Shown one piece after another: positions 16,025 through 25,407 of a stretch of DNA of 64,000 bases. Each line of letters opens with the position of its first letter. Positions within the stretch are counted from its first letter, which is position 1. The notes beneath the pieces are model-generated. The model ran no database searches. It worked only from the letters and a program-made list of their open reading frames with translations, and was not told the DNA's origin. The translations under genes were made by a program, and so were the position numbers. Source of the stretch: AC-50 sp035640455 (GTDB lineage: Bacteria; Actinomycetota; Thermoleophilia; Gaiellales; Gaiellaceae); contig DASQWB010000141.1 of assembly GCA_035640455.1 (NCBI GenBank), positions 13,893 to 77,892 of the forward strand, read 5' to 3'.

Positions 16025-16702
16025 ATGACCACGGTTCTGGTCGTGGACGACGAGCCCGTCGTGCGCGAGGTCGTCGTCAAGTACCTCGAGCGGGAAGGCT
16101 TCCGGACGCTCGAGGCGGCCGACGGCGACAGCGCGCGCGAGCTCCTCGAGCGCGACTCGCCCGGGCTCGTCGTGCTCGACCTGATGCTGCCGGGAACGGA
16201 CGGGCTCGAGCTCTGCCGCTGGATCCGCGCACGCTCGGACCTGCCCGTGATCATGCTGACGGCGCGCGGGGAGGAGGCCGACCGCATCGTCGGTCTCGAG
16301 CTCGGCGCCGACGACTACGTCACGAAGCCGTTTTCGCCCCGTGAGCTCGCGGCGCGGGTGCGGACGGTCCTGCGGCGGTCTGGCCCCGGCGGCACGAAGG
16401 CCGACCACTTGTCGTTCGACGGCCTCGAGATCGACGGGGCGACGCGCGAGGTGCTGCGCGAAGGCGAGCCGCTGCGGCTGACGGCGAAGGAGTTCGACCT
16501 CCTCTACTTCCTCGCGCGCCACCCGCGGCGCGTCTTCTCGCGGCAGCAGCTGATGGATCGGGTCTGGGGCTACGAGGCGGCGCTCGACACCGGCACCGTC
16601 ACGGTGCACATCCGGCGGCTGCGGGAGAAGATCGAGCCGGACCCGTCGCGGCCGCGGTTCCTCGAGACGCTCTGGGGCGTCGGCTATCGGTTCGTGCCGT
16701 GA
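16025..16702 (+). CDS. OmpR/PhoB-type response regulator
   Basis: A 225-residue regulator: receiver domain at residues 1-115 with acidic pocket VVDDEP, phospho-acceptor Asp52 (VVLDLMLPGTDG) and switch lysine TKPFSPREL, then a PhoB-type winged helix ending in HIRRLREKIEPDPSRPRFLE and GVGYRFVP. The ATG is preceded by no clear ribosome-binding site, so the message may be leaderless; an in-frame TTG 21 bases earlier is the alternative. The kinase gene follows with a GTGA overlap. Confidence 0.92.
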   Translation: MTTVLVVDDEPVVREVVVKYLEREGFRTLEAADGDSARELLERDSPGLVVLDLMLPGTDGLELCRWIRARSDLPVIMLTARGEEADRIVGLELGADDYVTKPFSPRELAARVRTVLRRSGPGGTKADHLSFDGLEIDGATREVLREGEPLRLTAKEFDLLYFLARHPRRVFSRQQLMDRVWGYEAALDTGTVTVHIRRLREKIEPDPSRPRFLETLWGVGYRFVP

Positions 16703-17787
16703 TCGAGCTCGCGGTGATCGTCGCCTCCGCTGCGCTCTGCGCGGGACTCGGCGCGGCGGCACTGCTCCGCCTGCTGCCGACGGTGAGGCTCCAGCTCGCG
16801 GGACTCGCCCTCCTCTCGGCCACGGTTCCGCTGGCCACCGTCCTCCTCTCCGGCTGGGTCATGTTCCACATGGGCGCCGACGTGAAGATCCTCGCCGTGT
16901 CGGCGGCGGCCGCCTTCGCCTCGGTCGGCGCCGCGCTCCTGCTCGCCCGATCGATCGCGCGCCGAATCGACCGCCTGCGCGCGGCGTCGATCGAGCTCGC
17001 GGGCGGCGACCTCGCGGTGACGGCGCCCGAGGAAGGACCGGCCGAACTCGCCGAGCTCGCCGCCTCGTTCAACGAGATGGCCTCGCGTCTTGCCCAGCTC
17101 TTCGACGCCCGCCGTGAGCTCGTCGCCTGGGCGAGCCACGACCTCCGCACGCCGCTCGCGTCGATGCAGGCGATGCTGGAGGCGCTCGAGGACGGCCTCG
17201 CCGAGCCGGACGACTACCTTCCGGCCTTCAAGGAGCAGGTGCGAACGCTCGCCATGCTCGTCGACGACCTGTTCGAGCTGGCGCGAATCGACGCCGGCGC
17301 GCTGACGCTCGAGCTGCGCCGCGCGGAGCTCGCCGGCTTGATCGACGCGTGCCTCGGCGGGCTCGAGGCCGAAGCGCGAGCGCGCCACGTGAAGCTCGAG
17401 GCCCGAGTCGCCGAGGACGCCGTCGCGTGGTGCGCCCCCGACCAGGTGCAGCGCGTGCTCGTCAACGTCCTCACGAACGCGCTCCGGCACACGCCCTCGG
17501 ACGGCTCGGTCGCCGTGCTCGTGGAGCCGCGGCCGGACTGGCTCCAGGTGACGGTCGAGGACACCGGCGACGGCCTCGAGCCCGAGGCCCGGGAGCGGAT
17601 GTTCGAGCGCTTCTGGCGCGGCGACGCTGCTCGAACCTCGCGCGTTGCGGGAGCCGGTCTCGGCCTCGCGATCGCGCGCGGCCTCGTCGAGGCGCAGGGC
17701 GGCCGGATCTGGGCCGAGCCTCGCTCCGGCGGCGGCGCGAGGGTCTGCTTCACGCTGCCGCGCGACCCCGTCTTGCGAACGGCTTAA
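16699..17787 (+). CDS. HAMP-containing sensor histidine kinase
   Basis: A 362-residue kinase paired with the regulator just upstream. Two membrane segments (about residues 5-50 and 64-84) have almost no extracellular loop between them, so it probably senses signals within the membrane or through partners. HAMP is at about 84-135; phospho-accepting His147 lies in WASHDLRTPLASMQ; the N box is NVLTNALRHTP; G boxes are EDTGDGLE and GAGLGLAIARGL. All catalytic parts look intact. The target operon is not shown by the sequence. Confidence 0.92.
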   Translation: MIELAVIVASAALCAGLGAAALLRLLPTVRLQLAGLALLSATVPLATVLLSGWVMFHMGADVKILAVSAAAAFASVGAALLLARSIARRIDRLRAASIELAGGDLAVTAPEEGPAELAELAASFNEMASRLAQLFDARRELVAWASHDLRTPLASMQAMLEALEDGLAEPDDYLPAFKEQVRTLAMLVDDLFELARIDAGALTLELRRAELAGLIDACLGGLEAEARARHVKLEARVAEDAVAWCAPDQVQRVLVNVLTNALRHTPSDGSVAVLVEPRPDWLQVTVEDTGDGLEPEARERMFERFWRGDAARTSRVAGAGLGLAIARGLVEAQGGRIWAEPRSGGGARVCFTLPRDPVLRTA

Positions 17788-17794
17788 GCCCGCG

Positions 17795-18157
17795 TCAGAG
17801 GCTCACGACCCGGTCGAACTCCTCGGTCATGTGCGCGAACTCGGGCGGCGTCATCCAGCTCGCCTGCAGCCATGCGATGTCTTCGTCGGTCGCCCCACGG
17901 GCGACTGCGCAGCCCTTTCAGACATACACCGGGACCTGATTGTCGAGGAGCTTCTGGAAGAGCTCGCGCGCCGGAGGGACGCCGACGCCCTCGACGCGCT
18001 CGGCCGTCGCTCGGTCGACGAGCTCCGTCGCGTCGCCGGCGAGGACGACCACGCACTCCTGACCCGCATCCACGGAGCCGTTCGCCGCGATGTGGAGCGG
18101 GAGCGAGGCCCTCGTCGGGTCGCCCGCCCCCGTGGTCGCGAGATAGAGCACCTTCAT
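17795..18157 (-). CDS. DsrE-family protein, candidate selenoprotein (in-frame TGA at residue 80)
   Basis: A 120-codon gene of the DsrE/DsrF sulfur-relay fold (KVLYLATTGAGDPTRAS, VVLAGDATELVD, GVGVPPARELFQKLL). An ATG with AGGAGGT five bases upstream starts it, overlapping the preceding gene as ATGA. Codon 80 is TGA (17920-17918). The frame continues with KGCAVARGATDEDIAWLQAS to a second TGA, exactly the family's C-terminal half. The first stop replaces the first Cys of the usual redox motif VPVYVCxxC, giving U-K-G-C, a UxxC redox pair. A perfect hairpin follows at the distance expected of a bacterial SECIS. Selenocysteine insertion is inference; the alternative is a nonsense mutation, and the neighbouring gene is damaged. 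The window holds no selA, selB, selC or selD. Confidence 0.7.
17889..17905 (-). promoter_or_regulatory. Candidate bacterial SECIS hairpin
   Basis: Read on the minus strand, GUCGCCC-GUG-GGGCGAC forms a perfect 7-base-pair stem with a three-base apical loop. The loop begins with G, 20 bases after the in-frame UGA. Bacterial SECIS elements lie in the coding sequence just behind the UGA, with a small apical loop about 16-37 bases away that has a G in its first two positions; this hairpin fits. It lies in codons for the conserved V-A-R-G-A-T part, so coding constraint could also shape it. Confidence 0.5.
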
Positions 18158-20891
18158 CCGGCACCTCCTAACGTGATCTGCCCCTTCTTCGTCGGCTTGA
18201 CGTTGATCGTGATCGTCACCGTCCCGCCGCTCGCGATCGTGCCGAGGCTGCACGAAACCAGGGCCTTCTCCGGCTTCAGCGAGCAACGTGCCTTGGGTCG
18301 TCGAGGTCGAGCCGTACCCGGCGTTCTTCGGCAGCTGGTCGGTGGCGGTCACGCTGGTTGCGGCCTCGGGGCCGTTGTTCGTGACCTTCACCGTGTACGT
18401 GAGGTTCTGGCCGATGTGCACCGGGTCGGGCGAATCGGTCTTCGTCACGGCGAGATCGGCGGCCGGGGCGCAGCCGATCGTGTACTGCGTGCCGCCGCGG
18501 GAGATGTCGCGCTTCCCGTTCACCTGCGAGGTGAAGCTCTGCCCGCGAAGCCCGACGAGCACCGAGCCGGGCGCGACGGCCGTCCCGTGCGTGACGAACG
18601 GGTTGAGGCTCGACAGCGGCACCTTCATCGTGATCGTGTTCGTCGCCGTGTCGAACGATCCGGTCGCCGTGCCCTGCCGCGTGTACGAGATCGACCCATC
18701 GGAGTTCCGGACCGCCGTCCCGAAGGCGAACTGCGGCTGCGTCGGGTCGGTCGAGGCGCGCAGGTAGAACTGGTCGCCGCGGTCGGAGAGCCCGAAGCTG
18801 CAGTCGCCCGTCGGGCTCAGCACCGAGTTCGGGGCGTTGGCGGCGAAGCTCACCCGCCAGTTGAGCCCGGCCGGAAGCGCTGCGAGCGAGCCCGAGACCT
18901 TCGTGCTCGTCACGAGCTGCGTGCTCGCACCGATTCCCTCGCAGCCGTACTTCACCGACAGGACGTCGAGCGGGTCGTCCGTCGGCGTGACCACGAGGAG
19001 CGCGTCGGCGACGTCGTTCCGGAAGTCGGTCACCTGCGACCCCGCCTCCCCGCCGACGTCTGCGGCGCTCGGGTACGGACCCGACTGCGCGGCGGGCGCG
19101 GGTCCGGGCGAGGGCACGTCGCCCTTCGACGGGTTCAGCCCCGGCCCGCCGATCTGGTGCGTCACGTAGGTGTGCCCGTCGTAGTCGTTGTGGTCGTCGG
19201 TGTAGGCGATGACGGCCGCGCCGTTCGGGTCGAACGAGACCTGGAAGTAGTCGAGCAGGTTCCGGTTCGCCGTCCCGAGCGTCCCGCCGGTCGAGATGTT
19301 GCTCGCGTGGATGAAGTGGTCGCTCGCCGTGACCTGGCGGAACGTCGGATTCGCCGACGTCGCGTCGTAGCTCTGGGCGTAGAAGGCCTTCCAGTCGGCG
19401 CCGTCGACGTTCGACGCGCTCGAGCTCCCGTACCAGACGACGCCGACCGAGCCTGGTGTGGGGCCGGTCTCGAGCCACGGGAATAGGCTCGTCCTCGTGT
19501 CCGCGCCGTGGCTCACCTTCACCGGCTGGCTCCAGGTCGCGCCCTCGTCGAGCGAGTCGGCGAGGAAGATGTCGTGGCCGTCCGAGTACGCCACGTAGAC
19601 GGTGCCGTTCGGGGTGCCGTCGTCGGCGACCTTCACGACGAAGAAGATGTTCGCCACGCTGCCCGTCGCGGCCTGGTGGCAGACGTAGTCGAGCGTCGTC
19701 GGAGCGACCCCGGGCGCCGGCGAAGTCCCCGTGCAGACCTGTCCGCTCGAGCCGCTGACGTACACCGTGCCGGTCGCTTGGTGCACGTCGATCTCGCCGA
19801 CCTGTCCGATCGCACCGGCGCTCGCGGCCGGCCCGTACGTGAGGCCGCCGTCGTCCGAGCGCTGGATCTGCGTCACCGCCGGAGCGACCGTGCGGTAGAG
19901 GAGGTAGACGCTCGACTGGCCGTAGAACTCCTGCCACTGGCGGTCGTCGATCGGCGCGCCACCGGGCACGTTTCCGAGGGGGTTGTTGGTGAAGGTGACG
20001 CCCTTGTCGGTCGACTTGCCGACCGAGATGTTCGAGAGGACGAGGCTGGAGAAGGCGAGCGTGGGTGGATTCACGGTCGTGCCCGTCACCGGGTCGGGTC
20101 GGGACACGGCGAGATCGACGTCGCCTCCGCCGTCCGCGCCGACCGAGGTCTGCTCGTCACCCGTGAACGAGTCGGGCTGGCCGCGGCCAGACCCAGTTCC
20201 GGAGATACGGATCCGAGTTGAGGTCGTCGTACCACAGGTCGACCCCCGCCGGGACGCCGCGGATGCCGGTGACGTAGAAGTTTCCGGCGGTATCGGTCCG
20301 GCTGCTCGGCTCGCCGTCACGCGAGGCGACCGGCGCCTTCGTCGTCACGTTCGGGCTGAACGTGATGCCGCCGTCGACGTAGGTCGCCGTGCGGGCGGTG
20401 GGCTTGTTCTGCGCTTTCGCCGTCCCGTGGTACTGCTCGCCGGCGACCGAGAAGTAGACGACGTGGACCGTGTAGACACCGGTGCCCTCCGCCGACGGGT
20501 CGAACGTCGCCTCCTCGTCGGTGTCGGGCGCGCCGCTGCCGGAGTCGGCCACGATCGGGCCGGCGTTCGAGCCCTTGTGGACGTAGAGGTCGAAGTCGTT
20601 CGTCGGGATCAGCTACGAGATCCGGACGTCGACCACCTTGCCGGTCCAGTCGGCGAGCGTCCCCGAGACAGTCAGGGTGTACGTGTCGCAGTTGACGCCC
20701 TCGACGCAGGACGACTCACCGGCGGAGGCGCCGCCGAGAGCGGTGCCGTCCCACGCGACGCCCGGCCCGGTCGGGTTGACCGTCCCGGCCGGCGGATTGG
20801 CAGCCTCGGCGCCTCTTTGGGCCGATGCCACGAAGAACGCGCTCGCGAGCGCGAGCAGGAGCAAAAACGAGAGGCGAACCAGCGCTTTCAC
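18154..20891 (-). pseudogene. Secreted BNR/sialidase-like protein with DUF11 domain, disrupted three times
   Basis: About 910 residues if repaired. It starts with a signal peptide (LSFLLLLALASAFFVASAQ), then a prepilin-like or beta region (GTLADWTGKVVDVRIS), long BNR-type propeller repeats (IQRSDDGGLTYGPAA, DSLDEGATWSQPVKVS), a bacterial Ig-like part, and a DUF11 repeat (DLAVTKTDSPDPVHIGQNLT). Three lesions are seen: a TAG at 20615-20613 where Trp is expected (RIS-x-LIPTNDF), a +1 base near 20185, and a +1 base near 18285. Between them the frames are clean. The repaired end overlaps the DsrE start by ATGA. It is either a recent pseudogene or a gene with assembly errors. Confidence 0.75.
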
Positions 20892-21073
20892 CGCAATCCC
20901 CCTATTTGAAGCGAATGGGTTCGCCCGCAGTCTTCCCTCAGGCGAACGACTCGCAACGCAGGCGCGTCCTCCTCGCGGACGAGACGCCTCGGTGAAGATC
21001 GCTCTCGCGCCCGACCCGAAGTCCCTCCTCGCGCCCGATGTGCAGACGCGCGCGCGGGCCTACCGTGGAGCGA

Positions 21074-21988
21074 ATGAACACCACCCGCACATCCCCGTAC
21101 GTCGTCGAGACTGAAGGGCTCACGAAGCGCTTCGGCGTCCGCGTCGCGGTCGACCACGTCGATCTCCGCATCCCCGCCGGCTCGGCCTTCGGGTACCTCG
21201 GGCCGAACGGGGCCGGCAAGACCACCCTCATCCGCATGCTGCTCGGACTCACCCAGGCCACGAGCGGCTCGATGCGCCTGCTCGGCCACGACATGCCGCG
21301 CGAGCGCGCGGCGGCTCTCGCCCGCGTCGGCGCGATCGTCGAGGAGCCGCGCTCCCACCTCTTCCTCACCGGCCGCGAGAACCTCGAGATCGTCGCCGCC
21401 GCCCGCGAGCGCGCGGCGCATGCGCGCATCGACGGCGCCCTTGCGCGTGTCGGCCTCTCCGACCGGGCGCACGACCGCGTCAAGACGTACTCGCTGGGCA
21501 TGCGCCAGCGCCTCGGCGTCGCCCGCGCGCTGCTCGCCGATCCGGAGCTGCTGATCCTCGACGAGCCGATGAACGGGCTCGACCCGGCCGGCATGGAGGA
21601 CATGCGGCTCATGATCCGCGCGCTCGTCGCCGAGGGCCGCACCGTCGTCCTCTCCTCGCACCTGCTCGACGAGGTCGAGAAGACCTGCGACGCGATCGCG
21701 ATCGTCGACCGCGGGCGCGTCGTCGTCCAGGGCTCGATCGACGAGCTGACCGGCAAGGCCGAGACTGTGCTCGTCGCGACCAGCGACGACGTCCGAGCCC
21801 GCGCGCTGCTCGATGGGCGGGTCGTCGAGGCCGTCGAGGACGGGCTCCGCGTCCGCGCCGCCGACGCCGCGGCGGTCAACCGCCGCCTCGTCGAGGCCGG
21901 CATCGACGTCCACCGCCTGGAGCCCGAGCGCGTCTCGCTCGAGCGCCGCTTCCTGGAGATCACGTCCCGACTGGAGGTTGCAGCATGA
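21074..21988 (+). CDS. ABC transporter ATP-binding protein
   Basis: A 304-residue nucleotide-binding protein of the drug/antibiotic-export (CcmA-like) type: Walker A GPNGAGKTT, signature YSLGMRQRLGVARALL, Walker B LLILDEPMNGLDP, H-loop SSHLLDE, and a C-terminal extension of about 90 residues. A GGAG site precedes the ATG. Its stop overlaps the permease start (ATGA). The pair is followed by a NarL-type two-component system, the usual layout for self-protection or lipid exporters; the substrate is unknown. Confidence 0.93.
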   Translation: MNTTRTSPYVVETEGLTKRFGVRVAVDHVDLRIPAGSAFGYLGPNGAGKTTLIRMLLGLTQATSGSMRLLGHDMPRERAAALARVGAIVEEPRSHLFLTGRENLEIVAAARERAAHARIDGALARVGLSDRAHDRVKTYSLGMRQRLGVARALLADPELLILDEPMNGLDPAGMEDMRLMIRALVAEGRTVVLSSHLLDEVEKTCDAIAIVDRGRVVVQGSIDELTGKAETVLVATSDDVRARALLDGRVVEAVEDGLRVRAADAAAVNRRLVEAGIDVHRLEPERVSLERRFLEITSRLEVAA

Positions 21989-22785
21989 CCGCCCTCGCCC
22001 CCTCGCTCCCGCTGCCGCGGCTCGTCCGCGCGGAGGTGCTGAAGCTCCGCAAGCGCCGCGGCCTCGTCGCGATCACGGCCTGCCTCACCGTCGGCGCGGC
22101 GATGGTGACCTACGGCGTGCTGACGATCCTGCACGCGGCGAACCCGGCCCACCACGGCCCGGCCGGCGGCGTCACGAACCTGGGTCACGGGCTCGTCGTG
22201 CTCTCGGTGCTCGGCGCGGTGGCGGGGACGATCGTCGGCGCGACGACGGGCGCCGGCGACCTCGCCGCCGGCGTCTTCCGCGAGCTCGTCGTCACGGGTC
22301 GCTCGCGGCGCGCCCTCTTCCGCGCGCGGGTTCCGGGCGGGCTCGCGTTCCTGCTCTCGTTCGTCGCCGTCGGCTACACCCTCGCCGCGGTCGCGAGCGT
22401 CGTGTTCGCAGGATCCCTGCCCGCACCCTCCACCGGCCTCCTCGCATCGGCCGGCGCCTGGCTGGTGCTCTCGTGCACATTCTGGTTCGGACTGGCGCTC
22501 GGAGTTGCGTCCCTCGTCGGCTCGCGCTCGATGACGATCGCAGGGATGCTCGCGTTCCGGCTCGGCGTCTCGCCGATCCTGCTCGCGATCGGCGCCCTCG
22601 GCGTCGGGCGAGAGGTCGTCCCGGGCGCAGCCCTCACGCGCCTCGCGCCCGAGGCGGTCCGCGAGTTCACGCGGCAGGGCGAGCCTGTCCCGATGGCGGT
22701 CTCGACCGCCGGGTTCGTGCTGCTCGCCTGGGCCGCGGCGGCCCTCGCTCTCGGTGCTTGGCGCACGGTGACCCGCGACGCCTGA
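21985..22785 (+). CDS. ABC-2-type transporter permease
   Basis: A 266-residue integral membrane protein with about six hydrophobic segments (VAITACLTVGAAMVTYGVL, GLVVLSVLGAVAGTIVGATT, ALFRARVPGGLAFLLSFVAV and others), of the ABC-2 permease type. It is joined to the ATPase gene by ATGA. With the ATPase it forms a half-transporter that would work as a dimer. It lies 15 bases before the sensor kinase, which may respond to the exported compound. Confidence 0.88.
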   Translation: MTALAPSLPLPRLVRAEVLKLRKRRGLVAITACLTVGAAMVTYGVLTILHAANPAHHGPAGGVTNLGHGLVVLSVLGAVAGTIVGATTGAGDLAAGVFRELVVTGRSRRALFRARVPGGLAFLLSFVAVGYTLAAVASVVFAGSLPAPSTGLLASAGAWLVLSCTFWFGLALGVASLVGSRSMTIAGMLAFRLGVSPILLAIGALGVGREVVPGAALTRLAPEAVREFTRQGEPVPMAVSTAGFVLLAWAAAALALGAWRTVTRDA

Positions 22786-22800
22786 GCGCTAGCGTTCGCC

Positions 22801-23886
22801 GTGCTCGTGAACTGGCTCCTCCGCCACCCGCGGCTCCTCGATGTCCTGCTCGTCGCAGTGGCGATCCCGGCCTCGATGCTCGAGGTCGGAGGGCACTTTT
22901 GGAGCGAGACTAGGCTCGGGTTCGCGCTGCTCACGTCCTTGCCGCTGCTCGCGCGCCGATGGCGGCCGGTGCTCATCCTCGGCGTCGTCATGGCGGCGAC
23001 GATCGCCGAGGAGGCTGTGATCCACAGGACGATGCACCTCCCCGCCACGCTTGCGGTGTACACCGTCGCAGCCCACTGCCCGCGCAGCGAGTCGATCCGC
23101 GCCGGCGGGCTCGCGATCCTGCTCCTCTTCATCCCCTTGCCGGGCTTCGTCGAATGGGGCCCACCGATCCCTGCCATCGCAGCCTGGCTCCTGGGCGACA
23201 ACCTGCGCACGCGGCGGGCGTACATGCGCGAGCTCGAGGCACGGGCCGAGCGGCTCGAGCGAGAGCAGGAGGAGAGCGCCCGCCGAGCCGCGGCCGAGGA
23301 GCAGGCGCGAATCGCGCGCGAGCTCCACGACGTGCTCGCGCACAACGTCAGCGTCATGGTGGTGCAGGCCGCGGCCGCGAACGACGTCTTCGACCAGCAG
23401 CCGGAGCGGGCGCGCGAGGCGCTGCGGGCGATCGAGCGCACGGGACGCTCGGCGCTTACCGAGCTGCGACGCCTGCTCGGGAGCGTGCGAACGGCGCGCA
23501 CCGAGTTTGCACCCCAGCCCGGACTGGCCGGGTTGGACACGCTGGTCGAGGGTGTGCGGGCGACCGGCTTGCCGGTGACACTCCAGGTCGAGGGCGAGCT
23601 CGACGACCTGCCCGCCGGCCTCGACCTCTCGGCCTACCGGATCGTGCAGGAGGCGCTGACGAACGCGATCAAGCACGCGGGCGCGTCGCTCGCCGAGGTG
23701 CGCGTGCGCCGGACCGCTGAAGGCGTCGAGCTCGAGGTCGTCGACGACGGCGTCGGCCGGACCGGGAACGGCCAGGGCCAGGGATTGATCGGGATGCGCG
23801 AGCGCGCGAGCCTCCTCGGCGGCCAGGTCGAGGCGGGGCCGAAGGAGGGCGGCGGCTTCCGAGTGAGGGCGACGCTGCCGCTGTGA
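22801..23886 (+). CDS. NarL-type sensor histidine kinase (HisKA_3)
   Basis: A 361-residue kinase with four to five membrane segments in the first 135 residues, a coiled linker (about 138-165), a HisKA_3 domain with phospho-accepting His176 in RIARELHDVLAHNVSVMV, and a HATPase domain with NAIKHAG and GQGLIGMRERASLLGG. It is coupled to its regulator by a GTGA overlap. It sits behind the ABC transporter and probably controls it, as in many actinobacterial export loci. Confidence 0.92.
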   Translation: MLVNWLLRHPRLLDVLLVAVAIPASMLEVGGHFWSETRLGFALLTSLPLLARRWRPVLILGVVMAATIAEEAVIHRTMHLPATLAVYTVAAHCPRSESIRAGGLAILLLFIPLPGFVEWGPPIPAIAAWLLGDNLRTRRAYMRELEARAERLEREQEESARRAAAEEQARIARELHDVLAHNVSVMVVQAAAANDVFDQQPERAREALRAIERTGRSALTELRRLLGSVRTARTEFAPQPGLAGLDTLVEGVRATGLPVTLQVEGELDDLPAGLDLSAYRIVQEALTNAIKHAGASLAEVRVRRTAEGVELEVVDDGVGRTGNGQGQGLIGMRERASLLGGQVEAGPKEGGGFRVRATLPL

Positions 23887-24542
23887 CCATCCGCGTGCTC
23901 CTAGCGGACGACCAGGCGCTCGTGCGGAGCGGCTTCCGGCTGATCCTCGAAGCCCGCGAGGACCTCGAGGTCGTCGGCGAGGCCGAGGACGGCGCGGAGG
24001 CGGTCGAGCTCGCGCTGCGCCTCGATCCGGACGTGATCCTGATGGACGTCCGGATGCCCGGGGTGGACGGCGTCGAGGCGACGCGACAGCTGACCGCCGC
24101 CGGCTCGCGGGGCCGCGTCGTGATCCTGACGACCTTCGACCTCGACGAGTACGTCTACGACGCGATCCGCGCCGGGGCCAGTGGGTTCCTCCTCAAGGAC
24201 GTGCAGCCGGCTCAGCTCGTCGAGGCGGTGCGGGTGATCGCCGCCGGCGAGGCGCTCCTCGCGCCGACGGTGACGCGACGGCTCCTCGACCGCTTCGCCC
24301 GCTCGCTGCCCGACGAGAAGCCGCCGCCGCCGCTGGAGGGGCTGACGGCGCGAGAGCTCGAGATCCTGCGCCTCGTCGCCGGCGGCCTCTCGAACGCGGA
24401 GATCGCCGAGCAGCTCGTCGTCACGGAGGCGACGGTGAAGACGCACGTCTCGAGCGTCCTGCGCAAGCTCCACCTCCGCGACCGCGTGCAGGCGGTCGCG
24501 CTCGCGTACGACGCGGGCCTCGTGCAACCCAGCGCGCGCTGA
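23883..24542 (+). CDS. NarL/LuxR-type response regulator
   Basis: A 219-residue regulator: receiver domain at residues 1-125 with LLADDQ, phospho-acceptor Asp55 (VILMDVRMPGVDG) and lysine SGFLLKDVQP, then a LuxR-type helix-turn-helix (LTARELEILRLVAGGLSNAE, VTEATVKTHVSSVLRKL). It partners the kinase directly upstream and is likely to act on the transporter operon. Convergent with the toxin gene, with only five bases between the stops. Confidence 0.93.
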   Translation: MTIRVLLADDQALVRSGFRLILEAREDLEVVGEAEDGAEAVELALRLDPDVILMDVRMPGVDGVEATRQLTAAGSRGRVVILTTFDLDEYVYDAIRAGASGFLLKDVQPAQLVEAVRVIAAGEALLAPTVTRRLLDRFARSLPDEKPPPPLEGLTARELEILRLVAGGLSNAEIAEQLVVTEATVKTHVSSVLRKLHLRDRVQAVALAYDAGLVQPSAR

Positions 24543-24547
24543 CTAGG

Positions 24548-24958
24548 TCAGTGGGTGAGGTCGGCGTACGCCTTGACGACGTCGTCGTCGAAGCTCTCGA
24601 GCCGGACGTTCTCCCAGCCGCGATGCTCTGCGTGGATCGCCGTTGCGACTGCGTACGCGTCCGGCACCTTGAGGTTCGTCCGCGCACGAACGGCTGCTGC
24701 GCGCTGCGCAAGCGCCATGTCGACCACGATCGTCTCGATCCAGAACCGGACGAGCATCGCCTCTACGACCTCGGCCGCTTTGGCTCCGCCTGCCTTCAAG
24801 GGACCGATGAGAACTTCGGTGTAGTTCACCGCCGAAACCAGCCTCCGTGTCCCCGGCTGCATCGACCGTCGCATGCGTTCGACGGCTTCCGCGTGATGAG
24901 GGTCTCGCCGCCCGAGATAGGCGATGAGGACGTCTGCGCCGAAGACGACTACGGCCAC
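24548..24958 (-). CDS. vapC: PIN-domain ribonuclease toxin (VapC family)
   Basis: A 136-residue PIN-domain protein with the acidic residues of an active nuclease: Asp9 (GADVLIAYLG), Glu48 (AVNYTEVLIG), Asp100 (KVPDAYAVATA) and Asp124-125 (ESFDDDV). Such toxins cut specific tRNA or rRNA and are held in check by the antitoxin encoded next to them. The start overlaps the end of the antitoxin gene by 10 bases, as usual in VapBC operons. Confidence 0.88.
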   Translation of the reverse strand: MAVVVFGADVLIAYLGRRDPHHAEAVERMRRSMQPGTRRLVSAVNYTEVLIGPLKAGGAKAAEVVEAMLVRFWIETIVVDMALAQRAAAVRARTNLKVPDAYAVATAIHAEHRGWENVRLESFDDDVVKAYADLTH

Positions 24959-25167
24959 TCGCGTCGCAGCTGGTCCAGGTAACCCTCCGGATAGACGTCT
25001 TCGTCGAAGACGCCGGCGAACTCGGCCACGAGATCGTCGGCCCGGACGAGCGCAAGCCGCCCCGGGCCTAGAACCTGCACACGGACGTCGTCACCTGCGC
25101 CCAGCCCTGCCTCACGTAGAGCATCGACGGGCAAGGTCACTTGGTTCTTGCGGGAGATAAGGCTCAT
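24949..25167 (-). CDS. AbrB/SpoVT-type antitoxin partner of VapC
   Basis: A 72-residue DNA-binding antitoxin: a swapped-hairpin AbrB domain (MSLISRKNQVTLPVDALREA, then LGAGDDVRVQVLG), and a C-terminal tail (DDLVAEFAGVFDEDVYPEGY) that would wrap the toxin. The ATG is preceded by GGTAAAGGA. It would repress its own operon, and the AT-rich stretch upstream (25,168-25,350) is the promoter region. A gene symbol is not assigned because antitoxin families are interchangeable. Confidence 0.82.
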   Translation of the reverse strand: MSLISRKNQVTLPVDALREAGLGAGDDVRVQVLGPGRLALVRADDLVAEFAGVFDEDVYPEGYLDQLRREWP

Positions 25168-25364
25168 TCCTTTACCGTAGCAGCGGGTGGGTAAAGGAGG
25201 CCGTGGCCCACGGCACGCGCGCCGCGAGGCGCTAACGCATCTCTTACGCAATTCTTAGGCGCGGGCCTTACGGTCTCGCCCGCCGCGAGGCTCCGCGCGA
25301 CTCTTGATGGACCGCTTACGTCCGTCTCAGTGAAGTCTTAGATCCGACCGGCACCGTGGAGAAG

Positions 25365-25401
25365 GTCGGCGGCGCCCGTGCCCCTGGTGGGCGCCGCCGA
25401 C
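25365..25401 (-). terminator. Strong stem-loop behind the small membrane gene
   Basis: A perfect 13-base-pair stem (GTCGGCGGCGCCC with GGGCGCCGCCGAC) and an 11-base loop starts six bases behind the stop of the short minus-strand gene. This position supports both a terminator role and the reality of that small gene. Confidence 0.65.
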
Positions 25402-25407
25402 GCCGAC

